Positions 18,592 through 27,214 of a stretch of DNA of 64,000 bases are shown in pieces. How positions within the stretch are numbered: position 1 is the stretch's first letter; each line of letters opens with the position of its first letter. This stretch comes from Aquimarina sp. U1-2. Its GTDB lineage: Bacteria; Bacteroidota; Bacteroidia; Flavobacteriales; Flavobacteriaceae. Below the pieces are notes generated by a model, which had not been told where the DNA came from, did not search any database, and worked only from the letters and a program-made list of their open reading frames with translations. The DNA lies in NCBI RefSeq assembly GCF_017897595.1, contig NZ_JAGKIK010000003.1:124001-188000 (forward strand), given 5' to 3'. The position numbers were made by a program, and so were the translations under genes.

Positions 18592-18783
18592 CATAACATT
18601 ATATAGCAAATCGGATAATTAGTTTTTAATCAAAAGGTTGTTGTCTATTTCCTAAGTTAAGGAATCTTTTGATTTGGTATTAAAAGAAAAAAATTAATAC
18701 AAAAGATTAGGCTTGTGGTTAAACTGAAAATAATCGCCTATTTTCTGTCCAACTTGCTATATATCCAACGTTATATGCAATAA
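18592..18783 (+). other. attC-like junction element (e), long form
   Basis: TATATAGCAA (18600-18609) and TTGCTATATA (18754-18763) are perfect inverted repeats 144 bases apart. Outside them lie ATAACATT on the left and CCAACGTTATATGCAA on the right, again the TAAC...AACGTTA pattern. The centre is non-coding. Large loops of this size are known in some integron attC sites. Confidence 0.5.
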
Positions 18784-18789
18784 GAGCAA

Positions 18790-19830
18790 ATGAACCAGAT
18801 AATTTCTAAAATAGAACGAGCGAATTCTGAAAAATCGGCTTTACTAAGTCTAACAAAGGAAGATTTAACAAATATACCGAGTGAAGTTTTTAAGTTGGAA
18901 CATTTGACAAATCTCAATTTGAGAGATAATGACATACAGAGTATTCCAAGTGAAATTTCAAGACTTAAAAAACTCAAGGTTCTTTATTTGGACGGGAACA
19001 ATATCGAAGAGCTGCCAATCGAGATTTTTGAACTTGAAAATCTTGAAATACTAAACATTGACAAGAACAATTTGAAATTCATACCAAATAATATTGGTAG
19101 CTGTAAAAGCTTAAAACGTTTACACATTTCTAAGAATGACTTGACAGAATTACCTGAATCAATTGGCGATTTGTTAAATCTTGAACACTTATTTGGTTAT
19201 AGTAATAGTATTGTAAATTTACCTAAAGAAGTAGGAAATTTGGAAAAACTAACCCATTTAAATTTTTTTAACAACCAAATACAAAACCTTGATTTCGATT
19301 TAAGTCGATTATCTAAACTTGAATATTTAGAGCTTGGATTTAATGAAATTAAGAAGGTCTCCACAACCATTGGCAAGTTGGCAAAATTGAAAATACTTTC
19401 CTTGTTTGATAACGCATTGAAAATTCTACCAGTGGAATTGAATTCTCTTGTGGAGTTAACGAAGTTAAATTTGTCATATAACAATCTGAAAGAAATTGAT
19501 TTTGACTTAAACCTAATGAAAAACCTTGCCGAACTGCACGTTTTTGCAAATGAAGAATTGAAATTTAAGCAACTAGACATCTTAGAACTTTGTAATAGAA
19601 CTCCTAATTATTCAACACACAGCAGACTAATAATAGACCAAACTCAGGAAAGTTTAATTGAAAAGTACCGAAGAAGAATTGAATCTTCAAAAATTGGAAT
19701 CGTTGATTTAGATAAAAGAAGAATGCCAGAAGACCATTACAAACAAATCCCAATCGAACTCTCGGAAAGATATAAACTTACCGATCCTAGACACAAAAAA
19801 TTCAAAATATTAAGAGAAAAAAGAAAATAA
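18790..19830 (+). CDS. Leucine-rich-repeat protein, cytoplasmic
   Basis: 346 residues without signal peptide or membrane span. From about residue 20 to 265 it consists of some ten 23-residue leucine-rich repeats (for example LTNLNLRDNDIQSIPSEI, LKVLYLDGNNIEELPIEI), followed by a basic C-terminal tail of about 80 residues. Such proteins bind other proteins through the concave face; no enzymatic part is visible. It is the last gene of the cassette-like region, flanked by elements (e) and (f). The ATG lies ten bases after the AACGTTATATGCAA junction. Confidence 0.8.
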   Translation: MNQIISKIERANSEKSALLSLTKEDLTNIPSEVFKLEHLTNLNLRDNDIQSIPSEISRLKKLKVLYLDGNNIEELPIEIFELENLEILNIDKNNLKFIPNNIGSCKSLKRLHISKNDLTELPESIGDLLNLEHLFGYSNSIVNLPKEVGNLEKLTHLNFFNNQIQNLDFDLSRLSKLEYLELGFNEIKKVSTTIGKLAKLKILSLFDNALKILPVELNSLVELTKLNLSYNNLKEIDFDLNLMKNLAELHVFANEELKFKQLDILELCNRTPNYSTHSRLIIDQTQESLIEKYRRRIESSKIGIVDLDKRRMPEDHYKQIPIELSERYKLTDPRHKKFKILREKRK

Positions 19831-19832
19831 AG

Positions 19833-19880
19833 AATATAACACATACATACTGCATATGCACCATACATTAACGTTACCTG
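19833..19880 (+). other. attC-like junction element (f)
   Basis: ATATAACACATAC at the left and ACATTAACGTTACCTGCAA at the right bracket a perfect TGCATATGCA palindrome. It keeps the TAAC...AACGTTA signature but has weaker arm pairing than (c), (d) and (e). It lies three bases after the stop codon of the leucine-rich-repeat gene. Confidence 0.4.
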
Positions 19881-20109
19881 CAAGACAAAGAATACTGAAA
19901 ATACATCATCATTCAAGAACCAGAAACAAGCGTTTCCCTTTCATTATCCTCATGAATTTTGCATATCGATTATTAAAAGTCGTGTGAAACTTATTAATTT
20001 TCTGGGAAAAACAATTTGTAAGAAATGTAAATGATCCCATCCCACCAGTAAATACTTACCACCAGAGCAAAATCAACAAAAAATACTAAAAAACTTCCCT
20101 CTGTAAACC
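19881..20109. other. Non-coding stretch between cassette-like region and tRNA
   Basis: Nothing recognisable beyond AT-rich sequence; no frame of note and no clear repeat. With element (f) and the terminator it makes a gene-free gap of 315 bases before the tRNA. Confidence 0.5.
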
Positions 20110-20142
20110 AAAATAACCTCTTGAAAATCAAGAGGTTATTTT
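20110..20142 (-). terminator. Terminator of the tRNA gene
   Basis: A perfect 15-base stem (AAAATAACCTCTTGA with TCAAGAGGTTATTTT, 3-base loop) starting three bases past the tRNA 3' end on the minus strand, closing with TTATTTT. Confidence 0.85.
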
Positions 20143-20145
20143 TTG

Positions 20146-20218
20146 TAGCGAGGACAGGACTCGAACCTGTGACCTTCGGGTTATGAGCCCGACGAGCTGC
20201 CTACTGCTCTACCTCGCG
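20146..20218 (-). tRNA. Initiator tRNA-Met (CAT anticodon)
   Basis: A 73-base cloverleaf without encoded CCA: acceptor CGCGAGG/CCTCGCT, D stem GAGC/GCTC, anticodon stem TCGGG/CCCGA around CTCATAA, T arm ACAGG-TTCGAGT-CCTGT, discriminator A. Initiator marks are the three consecutive G:C pairs next to the anticodon loop, the A11:U24 pair in the D stem and the unpaired first position of the acceptor stem. The mismatch here is C1 with U72, whereas E. coli has C1 with A72. Its 3' end faces the cassette-like region. Confidence 0.93.
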
Positions 20219-20319
20219 ATATTGGATGGCAAATATACAACCAATTTTGCTGTAAACCATAGCATTTATACTAAAAAAATTGAAAAAAACTATAACTCCC
20301 TTTTAATGAAGCTACTAGA

Positions 20320-20502
20320 TTATTGCTCAAGATTCATAGCATCAAAGCTTACTAATTCTTGATTTTCGAATTTAGAATGTATTTCTATTGGATTACAACA
20401 GACTTCACAATCCTCGACATACGTCTGATGTAGTATAGATGGATCCAAAAGCATCGAAATTTCTTCCCAACAATATGGGCACTGAAAAAAATGTTCAAAC
20501 AT
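20320..20502 (-). CDS. CPXCG-motif cysteine-rich protein
   Basis: 60 residues. Two cysteine pairs (FFQCPYCWEE and CEVCCNPIEI) fit the small CPXCG family of presumed zinc-binding proteins; the first pair reads CPYCW in place of CPXCG. It begins nine bases after the stop of the outer-membrane efflux gene, so it is probably the last gene of that transcript, although a functional link is not known. Confidence 0.8.
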   Translation of the reverse strand: MFEHFFQCPYCWEEISMLLDPSILHQTYVEDCEVCCNPIEIHSKFENQELVSFDAMNLEQ

Positions 20503-20511
20503 TATTCCATT

Positions 20512-21897
20512 TTAAAAATCAACATTCAAAAGCTGACCTGTAAGTTGTAACAATTGTAATTCTGCTAATTTAGCATCATACTTTGCTAACGTTTTATTGG
20601 TCTGTGCCTGTATTAAATTTATCTGTGCTTGTCTAAATTCGATAGAGGTTATCTGCCCTAATTTAAAGCGTTCTTGAGAGCGATCAAAATTATTCTGATT
20701 GGTAATCACGTTTTGCTGTTGTATCTCATATACTTTAAGCATGTTCTCATAATTACCTAATGCATTGGCTATATCTCTTTGTACTTGTCTTTCTATCTGA
20801 TTTTTTGCCAATTCCTGATTTTCTATGGCAATTTTTGAATTTTTAATTTGAGTAATGGTAGTTCCGCTATCAAAAAGGTTCCAGGTAAGACTAACCCCCG
20901 CAGCTAGTATATAAGTGTCAGAAATATTTCCAGGAAAGAAAGCAGAAGGCGGATTTCTGGCTTGATTCCAACCGTAAGAACCATTTAAACCAATGACTGG
21001 TAAATAACCGGATTTACTAACTTTTAGATCATACTCGGTGATTTTCAAATTACTTTCATTTTGTAATAAAGTTACATTGTTATCGATAGATGTCTCTAAA
21101 TACCCATCTATTTCTAATCTGGATACAAAATTCACAAGTGTATCAACAGTAAACTTATTTTCTAATTCATTATCTAGAATTACATTCAAATCACGTTTGG
21201 TATTTGCCAACTGCTGTCTGGTATTAATAAGATTGATACTATCGTTTGCAACATCTACTTCAGCATTAAGCACATCAAGCTTCGTGTTCTGTCCATAATC
21301 AAATTGATAATCTGCTCTTACGATTCTTTCTTGTGAAACATAAAGAGTTTCCTCAAGAATTTGAACATTCTCTGTTAATCTGGCAATTTCATAATAAACT
21401 GTGAATAATTGTAGAATGGTATTTTCGATAGTCTCCCTTGCTTGTAATTCTGTGAGATTATATTGCTCTTTTAAACGTTTGTAGTTATAGAATCTCCCTA
21501 GTCCGTCAAATAATGTATAATTAAGATTTAAAGAAGCGTTATACCGTTGCGTTTCTGCATTCAAAATTTCTATATCCGGACGTGGCCTGATAATAGTATC
21601 AGTCGTCCCTTCTGGAATGAATTCTTGAAAAGCCCCCGGAAATGAGGTAGTAGAAGATGATTCTTGATAGTCTGCTCCCGCATTACCTGTTAAGGATGGC
21701 AAATATCCCGAATTAAGTAGCCCTTTATTATTCTTAGCAATTTCGATATTATTGGTAGCAATCAGAATCCCAAAATTATTTTCAAGCGTTAATCGTATGG
21801 CTTCCTGCTTTGTTAGCTTTTGAGCTACTACGCCAGAAGTCAAAAACAGGAAAAAAATCATTTTCTGTATATATTTAAGCTTTTTGTAGCGCTTCAT
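20512..21897 (-). CDS. TolC-family outer-membrane efflux channel
   Basis: 461 residues with a signal peptide (about 13-25 hydrophobic, ending VVAQ). It shows the repeated helical hairpin and beta-strand plan of the OEP family (ALGNYENMLKVYEIQQQNV, RSQERFKLGQITSIEFRQAQ). It forms the outer-membrane exit duct of the efflux pump encoded upstream. The start overlaps the pump gene by 23 bases, so the two are translationally coupled. A Met at residue 13 is an alternative start. Confidence 0.93.
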   Translation of the reverse strand: MKRYKKLKYIQKMIFFLFLTSGVVAQKLTKQEAIRLTLENNFGILIATNNIEIAKNNKGLLNSGYLPSLTGNAGADYQESSSTTSFPGAFQEFIPEGTTDTIIRPRPDIEILNAETQRYNASLNLNYTLFDGLGRFYNYKRLKEQYNLTELQARETIENTILQLFTVYYEIARLTENVQILEETLYVSQERIVRADYQFDYGQNTKLDVLNAEVDVANDSINLINTRQQLANTKRDLNVILDNELENKFTVDTLVNFVSRLEIDGYLETSIDNNVTLLQNESNLKITEYDLKVSKSGYLPVIGLNGSYGWNQARNPPSAFFPGNISDTYILAAGVSLTWNLFDSGTTITQIKNSKIAIENQELAKNQIERQVQRDIANALGNYENMLKVYEIQQQNVITNQNNFDRSQERFKLGQITSIEFRQAQINLIQAQTNKTLAKYDAKLAELQLLQLTGQLLNVDF

Positions 21898-24800
21898 GTT
21901 CCTTATTTACTTCTTTTTGTTCTTTTATTGCACGCTCTACCTCTTCTTTTGAGATTTCATTTCCGGTAACGAGCCACTTGGTTGCTACCTTGACCTTATT
22001 ACTGAAGGATAAATATAAAGGCAATACTAATAGTGTAAGCACGGTGGCAAAGCCTATACCATAAGCAATAGAAATTGCCATTGGGATTAAAAATTGAGCT
22101 TGCCTACTTTGTTCAAAAATCAACGGTGCCAATCCTGCAATTGTGGTTAATGATGTTAGAAAAATGGCTCTAAAACGAGCTTTTCCTGCTTCATAAATGG
22201 CTTTATCAAAGGTCATCCCTTGTCGTAGATTACTATTAAATTTACCAATAAGTACGAGTCCGTCATTAACCATAATTCCGATAAGAGCGATTATTCCTAA
22301 TAAAGATAGTATATTGATCGGGAAACCATGTATCCAATGCCCTACGGCTACCGCCGGAAGACTTAATGGGATTAATAACAATAACAGTAAAGGTTGACTA
22401 TAGCTTCTAAAAGTAAAAGCGATGGTAATGTATATTAGTGCTAACGAAGTTAATCCAACCGGTCCCAATGATCCTAAAAACTTACCAGCCTCTCGATTTT
22501 GTCCTTCGTACGAAGGAGTAACCGTTGGATATTTAGAAAGAATCTCTGGCATGATGATCGTGCGAATTTCATCCAAAATAGCGGTAGAACTTGTTGTTTC
22601 AGGATTTTTGAGATCAGCAGAGATCTGAATTTCACGCCTACCATCCAAATGATTTACCGCTACATCGCCACGCTCGATACTATATACAGCGATTTCACTT
22701 AGTGGTACTCGTTCTCCTGTAGCTGTAGCAATTCGCATATTATCCAAATCTAAGATAGAAGAACGATTGTTACGATCGTAACGTACCCAAACCCTTATTT
22801 CATCTTGTCCTCTTTGAAAACGTTGTGCCTGTACCCCGAAAAAACCAGCCCTTACCTGCGCCATAATGTCTCTCAAATTTAGTCCTAGCGCATAGGCATT
22901 TTCTTTTAGCTCAAGTCTTATTTCTTTAATGCCGGCAGGATCGTTATCGGCTACATCTTTTAGACGTACATCACTTTCTAAAACTTCTTTAAACTCTCTT
23001 TTTGCCGCTTTTAATTCTCTGATATTATTTCCTAAAAGGGATACCGATACCGGACTTCCTCCAAAATTACCACCAGAACCAAATATGAGCCGCTCTGTAC
23101 CAAATATAGGGCCTACTTTTTCTCGCAAACGATTTGCTACCAATCCCGAGTTTACTGCATCTGGACGTTCTTCTCCTGGTAACAAATTAATTAGCAAAGC
23201 AGCATTTGAAGACGAAGAAATACTTCGAATCACATTTTCAAACAACATTTTACCTTCGTATTCTTCTCCTTGCAAATACTCTTCGGTAAGTTCTTTGTTA
23301 ACCAACCATGCATTTTCTTCTATCATACTTATAATAGAATCGGTTACTTTTTCGTTAGTCCCGTTAGGCATTCCTAAGTCTACCGATACTCTATCACTAG
23401 CAATACGAGGAAAAAATGCGGTTCTCACAATACCTCCTTCTATACTACCAATGGTAATGATAAGTATAACCACAAAAATAGAGAACGTGAAAAATTTATG
23501 TTGAAGTGTAAAGCGTAAAGCAGGACTATACATATGATCACGAAGCCATCTCATTATGCGATCCCCAAAGGCATTAACATACCGTAATTTAGAAAACAAT
23601 CGAGCTATTCCTTTTTTGGGTTCACTACCCTCTGCTCTCAAGGCCTTAGAATGGGCTAAATGTGCCGGTAATATAATCAATGCTTCTACTAGAGATACGG
23701 TTAATGTGAGTATGACAATCACAGAAACTTCACCAAAAAAATCACCAATTCTACCGTCTAGAAACAAAAAGATTCCAAAGGCTAGTATGGTAGTTAAAAT
23801 TGCTGAAATAATCGCCGGAATTACCTCCATCGTTCCATCAATAGCTGCCTGTACCGGAGTTTTTCCTTTTTCGTAGTGTTGGTAAATATTTTCGGCAATA
23901 ACGATACCATCATCCACTAGAATTCCGATCACAATAATCATCCCAAAGAGCGACAATACATTAATAGTAACATTAAAATACCCGGCAAACACAAACATTC
24001 CTAAAAATGCTATGGGCAAGCCAAAAGCCACCCAAAATGCGAGGCGCGTATTTAAAAATATAGATAGAAAGATAAGTACGAGCAGCATCCCTATTATCGC
24101 ATTTTCTGTAAGCAGTTTTGTACGCTGTACCAATGTTATCGAACGATCACTAACTACATTAAGCTGTACATTGTTATACTTCTGGTTATATTGCTCTATA
24201 TATTCTTTTGTTTTTTCTGCGGAAGAAATTAAATCTTCTGTGTTAGTGCTGGTAATTTCGACATTTACTGCCAAATCTCCGTTAAAATAGGTAGCATTAG
24301 GTGATTCTGAAAAACGATCTCTAATTTGAGCAACATCTTTTAGGCGTATCGTTCTACCTGAAGCATCTGATCGTATGACAACGTTAGAAAGTTCATCACC
24401 ATAGTAAGATCGATTATTAGCTCGTATTAAGTATTCTTCAGCAGTTGTTTTAATAGTCCCTCCAGTGGTTAAAATATTTGCCCGACTAACTGCCTGGGCC
24501 ACTTCATTAAAACTTAATTGATATGCCAGCAAACTATTTTCATTAACGGCTATTTCAATTTCTTCTTCTGGATATCCACTAATGGTTATTTGTGATATGC
24601 CTTCAATACCCCTAAGGTCATTTTCTATTTGTCGCGTAATTTGTTTCAGTGTTTGTAGTGGGATATTCGTGCCGCTTACTGCAAAATTAATAGTGGGTCG
24701 AATGGCTTCTTGTTTGGCAACCACTATAGGCTCCATTCCTATAGGAAAAGAGGGAACTCTATCTACTGCATTTTTAACCTCAAGCAACATGAAATCAATG

Positions 24801-25102
24801 TCTTTCCCTTTTTCAATTTCAACATTAATACTTCCACTATTCTCTTTAGAGGTTGATGTAACACGCTCTATGCCCTCTAGTCCTTTAAGATTATCCTCAA
24901 TTTTAAGTACAACGCCTTCTTCAATCTCAAGCGGCGAGGCTCCCGGGTACACAACACTGATAGTTATATTTTTGGAATCTGTAAGTGGAAAAAATGATGA
25001 TTTTAAAGATAAGGCACCAAAAATACCAAATGCAATAAATGCGATAACAATAACATCAACGGCAACGTGATATTTTATAAAATATGAAATGATTTTACGC
25101 AT
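21875..25102 (-). CDS. RND-family efflux pump, inner-membrane transporter (AcrB/MexB type)
   Basis: 1075 residues, the normal size of hydrophobe/amphiphile RND pumps. Twelve membrane spans in two halves, with the large periplasmic loops after spans 1 and 7. The proton-relay acidic pair stands in GILVDDGIVIAENI (span 4), and the second half shows GIMVNDGLVLIGKF. It exports drugs or other amphiphiles using the proton gradient, together with the adaptor gene two bases upstream and the channel gene overlapping downstream. The substrate cannot be read from sequence. Confidence 0.95.
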   Translation of the reverse strand: MRKIISYFIKYHVAVDVIVIAFIAFGIFGALSLKSSFFPLTDSKNITISVVYPGASPLEIEEGVVLKIEDNLKGLEGIERVTSTSKENSGSINVEIEKGKDIDFMLLEVKNAVDRVPSFPIGMEPIVVAKQEAIRPTINFAVSGTNIPLQTLKQITRQIENDLRGIEGISQITISGYPEEEIEIAVNENSLLAYQLSFNEVAQAVSRANILTTGGTIKTTAEEYLIRANNRSYYGDELSNVVIRSDASGRTIRLKDVAQIRDRFSESPNATYFNGDLAVNVEITSTNTEDLISSAEKTKEYIEQYNQKYNNVQLNVVSDRSITLVQRTKLLTENAIIGMLLVLIFLSIFLNTRLAFWVAFGLPIAFLGMFVFAGYFNVTINVLSLFGMIIVIGILVDDGIVIAENIYQHYEKGKTPVQAAIDGTMEVIPAIISAILTTILAFGIFLFLDGRIGDFFGEVSVIVILTLTVSLVEALIILPAHLAHSKALRAEGSEPKKGIARLFSKLRYVNAFGDRIMRWLRDHMYSPALRFTLQHKFFTFSIFVVILIITIGSIEGGIVRTAFFPRIASDRVSVDLGMPNGTNEKVTDSIISMIEENAWLVNKELTEEYLQGEEYEGKMLFENVIRSISSSSNAALLINLLPGEERPDAVNSGLVANRLREKVGPIFGTERLIFGSGGNFGGSPVSVSLLGNNIRELKAAKREFKEVLESDVRLKDVADNDPAGIKEIRLELKENAYALGLNLRDIMAQVRAGFFGVQAQRFQRGQDEIRVWVRYDRNNRSSILDLDNMRIATATGERVPLSEIAVYSIERGDVAVNHLDGRREIQISADLKNPETTSSTAILDEIRTIIMPEILSKYPTVTPSYEGQNREAGKFLGSLGPVGLTSLALIYITIAFTFRSYSQPLLLLLLIPLSLPAVAVGHWIHGFPINILSLLGIIALIGIMVNDGLVLIGKFNSNLRQGMTFDKAIYEAGKARFRAIFLTSLTTIAGLAPLIFEQSRQAQFLIPMAISIAYGIGFATVLTLLVLPLYLSFSNKVKVATKWLVTGNEISKEEVERAIKEQKEVNKEHEALQKA

Positions 25103-25104
25103 GC

Positions 25105-26277
25105 TTATGGTTTTGTACCTGTACTGATCGTATGAACATCAGGTGCAGATGTGTTTCTTGTAGGTTCTTGATACACTTTAACCAGCATTCCGGCATAAGC
25201 TCCCGGCACCGGTTTATTCAAGATCACATTACCATCAGAAACGCCTTTTAACACCACTTTGGTATCTGAAAAATAAACCGGTTGCACATCAATCACATCA
25301 AGAATACTATCTTTTACAACAAAAATCTGATTTCCATTTTGTAACAAATTACGATCTATTTCGATAGCATCTTGCTCATTTCTCGCGTCTAGATTAGCTT
25401 CAAGGTAAATACCTTCCTTAAGAGTAGCATCGTTGACCTCGATAAACGCAGTTATGGTTTGTGTAGCCTGGTCGACTCTACTATTAATTCTACTCACTTT
25501 TCCTTCGTAATTTCTGGTTTTATTGAGATTAGAAAGTGCTACTGCTTCTCCCACCTTTAACAGATCTGCATATTCTTTGCCAATGGCTACTTCCATTTCA
25601 TAAACTCCTGTTTCGATAAATTCACCCAGCTTTTGACCTTGGCGAATTAATGTTCCTTCGGTCACCAAAGCCTCGGTAAGCACGCCGTCGAATGGAGCGG
25701 TGATGGTGTATTTTGATAATCGTTGTTCTAAGTTTTTTACATTGTAATACGAGGTCAGAATATTTCTGCCGGTTATAAAATATTTTTCTTTGTCTGAAGT
25801 AATTTCAGGAAGTTTGGGAGTAGCTTTTTTCATGTCAAAACTACCTAAATAAGAACGCCATTTTTCATAAATTTCGGGATAGTCCAGGCGCAGGTCAGGC
25901 ATAATAGCAGTGACTTGATTATATAAATTACTTTTTGCCGATTGAACACTCGCGTAATATTCTGAAGCGTCTATTCTAATTAACGACTGTCCTCTTCGAT
26001 ATTTTTGCCCGGTTTTAAAAAGCCTGGTGCCTTCCTTAAAAATACCTTGTACCTCGGCATACAACTCTAGTCGTCTCTTCGCAATAAGATTTCCGTTAGC
26101 TTCTATTTGGATAGGGACTGTGGTGTTTGATACCGTATCTACAAAAACAGTTTTAATCACTTTTGCAGGTCTTGGTTTGGGTCTTGTTTTTCCATCTATT
26201 ATTTTCATGCTTAAAAACACGGCACCAATAATTAATACTACTCCAAGAACAGAAAGTATTATGTTTCTCATACGCAT
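25105..26277 (-). CDS. RND efflux periplasmic adaptor (membrane fusion protein)
   Basis: 390 residues with one N-terminal membrane span (ILSVLGVVLIIGAVFLSM). Then come the lipoyl-like half-motifs (NGNLIAKRRLELYAEVQG and TITAPFDGVLTEALVTEGT), an alpha hairpin between them, and beta-barrel and membrane-proximal domains. It bridges the pump and the outer-membrane channel. It is the first pump gene; a 223-base gap separates it from the MarR gene upstream on the same strand. Confidence 0.93.
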   Translation of the reverse strand: MRMRNIILSVLGVVLIIGAVFLSMKIIDGKTRPKPRPAKVIKTVFVDTVSNTTVPIQIEANGNLIAKRRLELYAEVQGIFKEGTRLFKTGQKYRRGQSLIRIDASEYYASVQSAKSNLYNQVTAIMPDLRLDYPEIYEKWRSYLGSFDMKKATPKLPEITSDKEKYFITGRNILTSYYNVKNLEQRLSKYTITAPFDGVLTEALVTEGTLIRQGQKLGEFIETGVYEMEVAIGKEYADLLKVGEAVALSNLNKTRNYEGKVSRINSRVDQATQTITAFIEVNDATLKEGIYLEANLDARNEQDAIEIDRNLLQNGNQIFVVKDSILDVIDVQPVYFSDTKVVLKGVSDGNVILNKPVPGAYAGMLVKVYQEPTRNTSAPDVHTISTGTKP

Positions 26278-26500
26278 GGATTTGTTTGTGTCTTACTCTA
26301 GAAAGCCTCACAAAACTATCAACATCAAGGTTAGGTTGCCGTTAAAGAACTCATAAAAATTAGTCAACGCCAATTCTATGCTTCAATGACATTATCAAAA
26401 GACGTCTCTATATTTTGGGATACATCGCATCGTTGTACAAAGAAATCTTACAAAAAGGAGCCAGCGAGAAACAACATCTCGAAACCTATCACAAACCAGT

Positions 26501-26956
26501 TTACTCTGCGATATCAGCAATCTTCGCTTTGATCTTTTTCAATGCGGTAATTAGTGTTTCTATTTCTAAATCGCTAAGGCTTTCTTGTACTGCAGGAATC
26601 AGGTCATACATGATGGGTTGTACTTTTTCAATAGTTTCCTTTCCATGATCGGTAAGATAAATACGATTCACTCTTCTATCGTTCTCGTCACTCTTTCTAA
26701 CTACCAAATTTTTACTTTCCATAGTATTGATTAAAATGGTCATAGAAGTTTTATCTCTGTGCGTGATGAAAGCTAAATCGTTTTGAGGTTGCCCATCGTT
26801 GACATGAAGTCTTTTGAGTACACTCCATTGCTCTTTCGATAGGTCTAATCCGTTTTCCTGAAATGCTTTTTGCACTAAAAAGCCGAAATCATAATGTATT
26901 TTACCCACCCAAGACAGTGCGTGAGCATTTAAATCGATGGCTTTCGTATTATTCAT
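26501..26956 (-). CDS. MarR-family transcriptional regulator
   Basis: 151 residues with the winged helix-turn-helix of MarR regulators (LSKEQWSVLKRLHVNDGQPQ, AFITHRDKTSMTILINTMES, then the wing ENDRRVNRIYLTDHG). It lies immediately upstream of the efflux operon on the same strand, so it probably represses it and responds to a pump substrate. A 20-base palindrome upstream of its start is a good candidate for its own operator. Confidence 0.92.
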   Translation of the reverse strand: MNNTKAIDLNAHALSWVGKIHYDFGFLVQKAFQENGLDLSKEQWSVLKRLHVNDGQPQNDLAFITHRDKTSMTILINTMESKNLVVRKSDENDRRVNRIYLTDHGKETIEKVQPIMYDLIPAVQESLSDLEIETLITALKKIKAKIADIAE

Positions 26957-26981
26957 AGTAGGCTGAATTTAATTGTCATCA

Positions 26982-27020
26982 CAAAAATATCTATAAATAA
27001 TTAGTTGCGCTCGCTACTAA
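26982..27020 (-). promoter_or_regulatory. Promoter and MarR operator candidate
   Basis: TTAGTTGCGCTCGCTACTAA (27001-27020) is palindromic except for one opposed position (T with T). On the minus strand a TATTTTTG box (26989-26982) follows 11 bases further on, so the palindrome covers the -33 region of this promoter. Autorepression by the MarR protein is the natural reading. Confidence 0.65.
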
Positions 27021-27214
27021 CGATAAAAATATCACAAAAATATAAAGCTATTATTTAGGTAATGCTAAAGGTATACATCCTATTTAAAGGATTTTTAAAA
27101 TAGCAGTAGAACCTACCCAAAACAAAAGTTCTATTTTATTGGTACAGGGCGGTAGTTTTGTTTCTGATTCCCCAATTATTGTTTAGAAGCCCCTCACTAA
27201 AGGGTATCATTCAA

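Noticed and set aside
22929..23504. 191-codon frame antisense to the RND pump gene
   Set aside because: Fully inside a conserved pump gene on the other strand; no independent signal.
24582..25070. 162-codon frame antisense to the RND pump start
   Set aside because: Shadow of the pump coding sequence.
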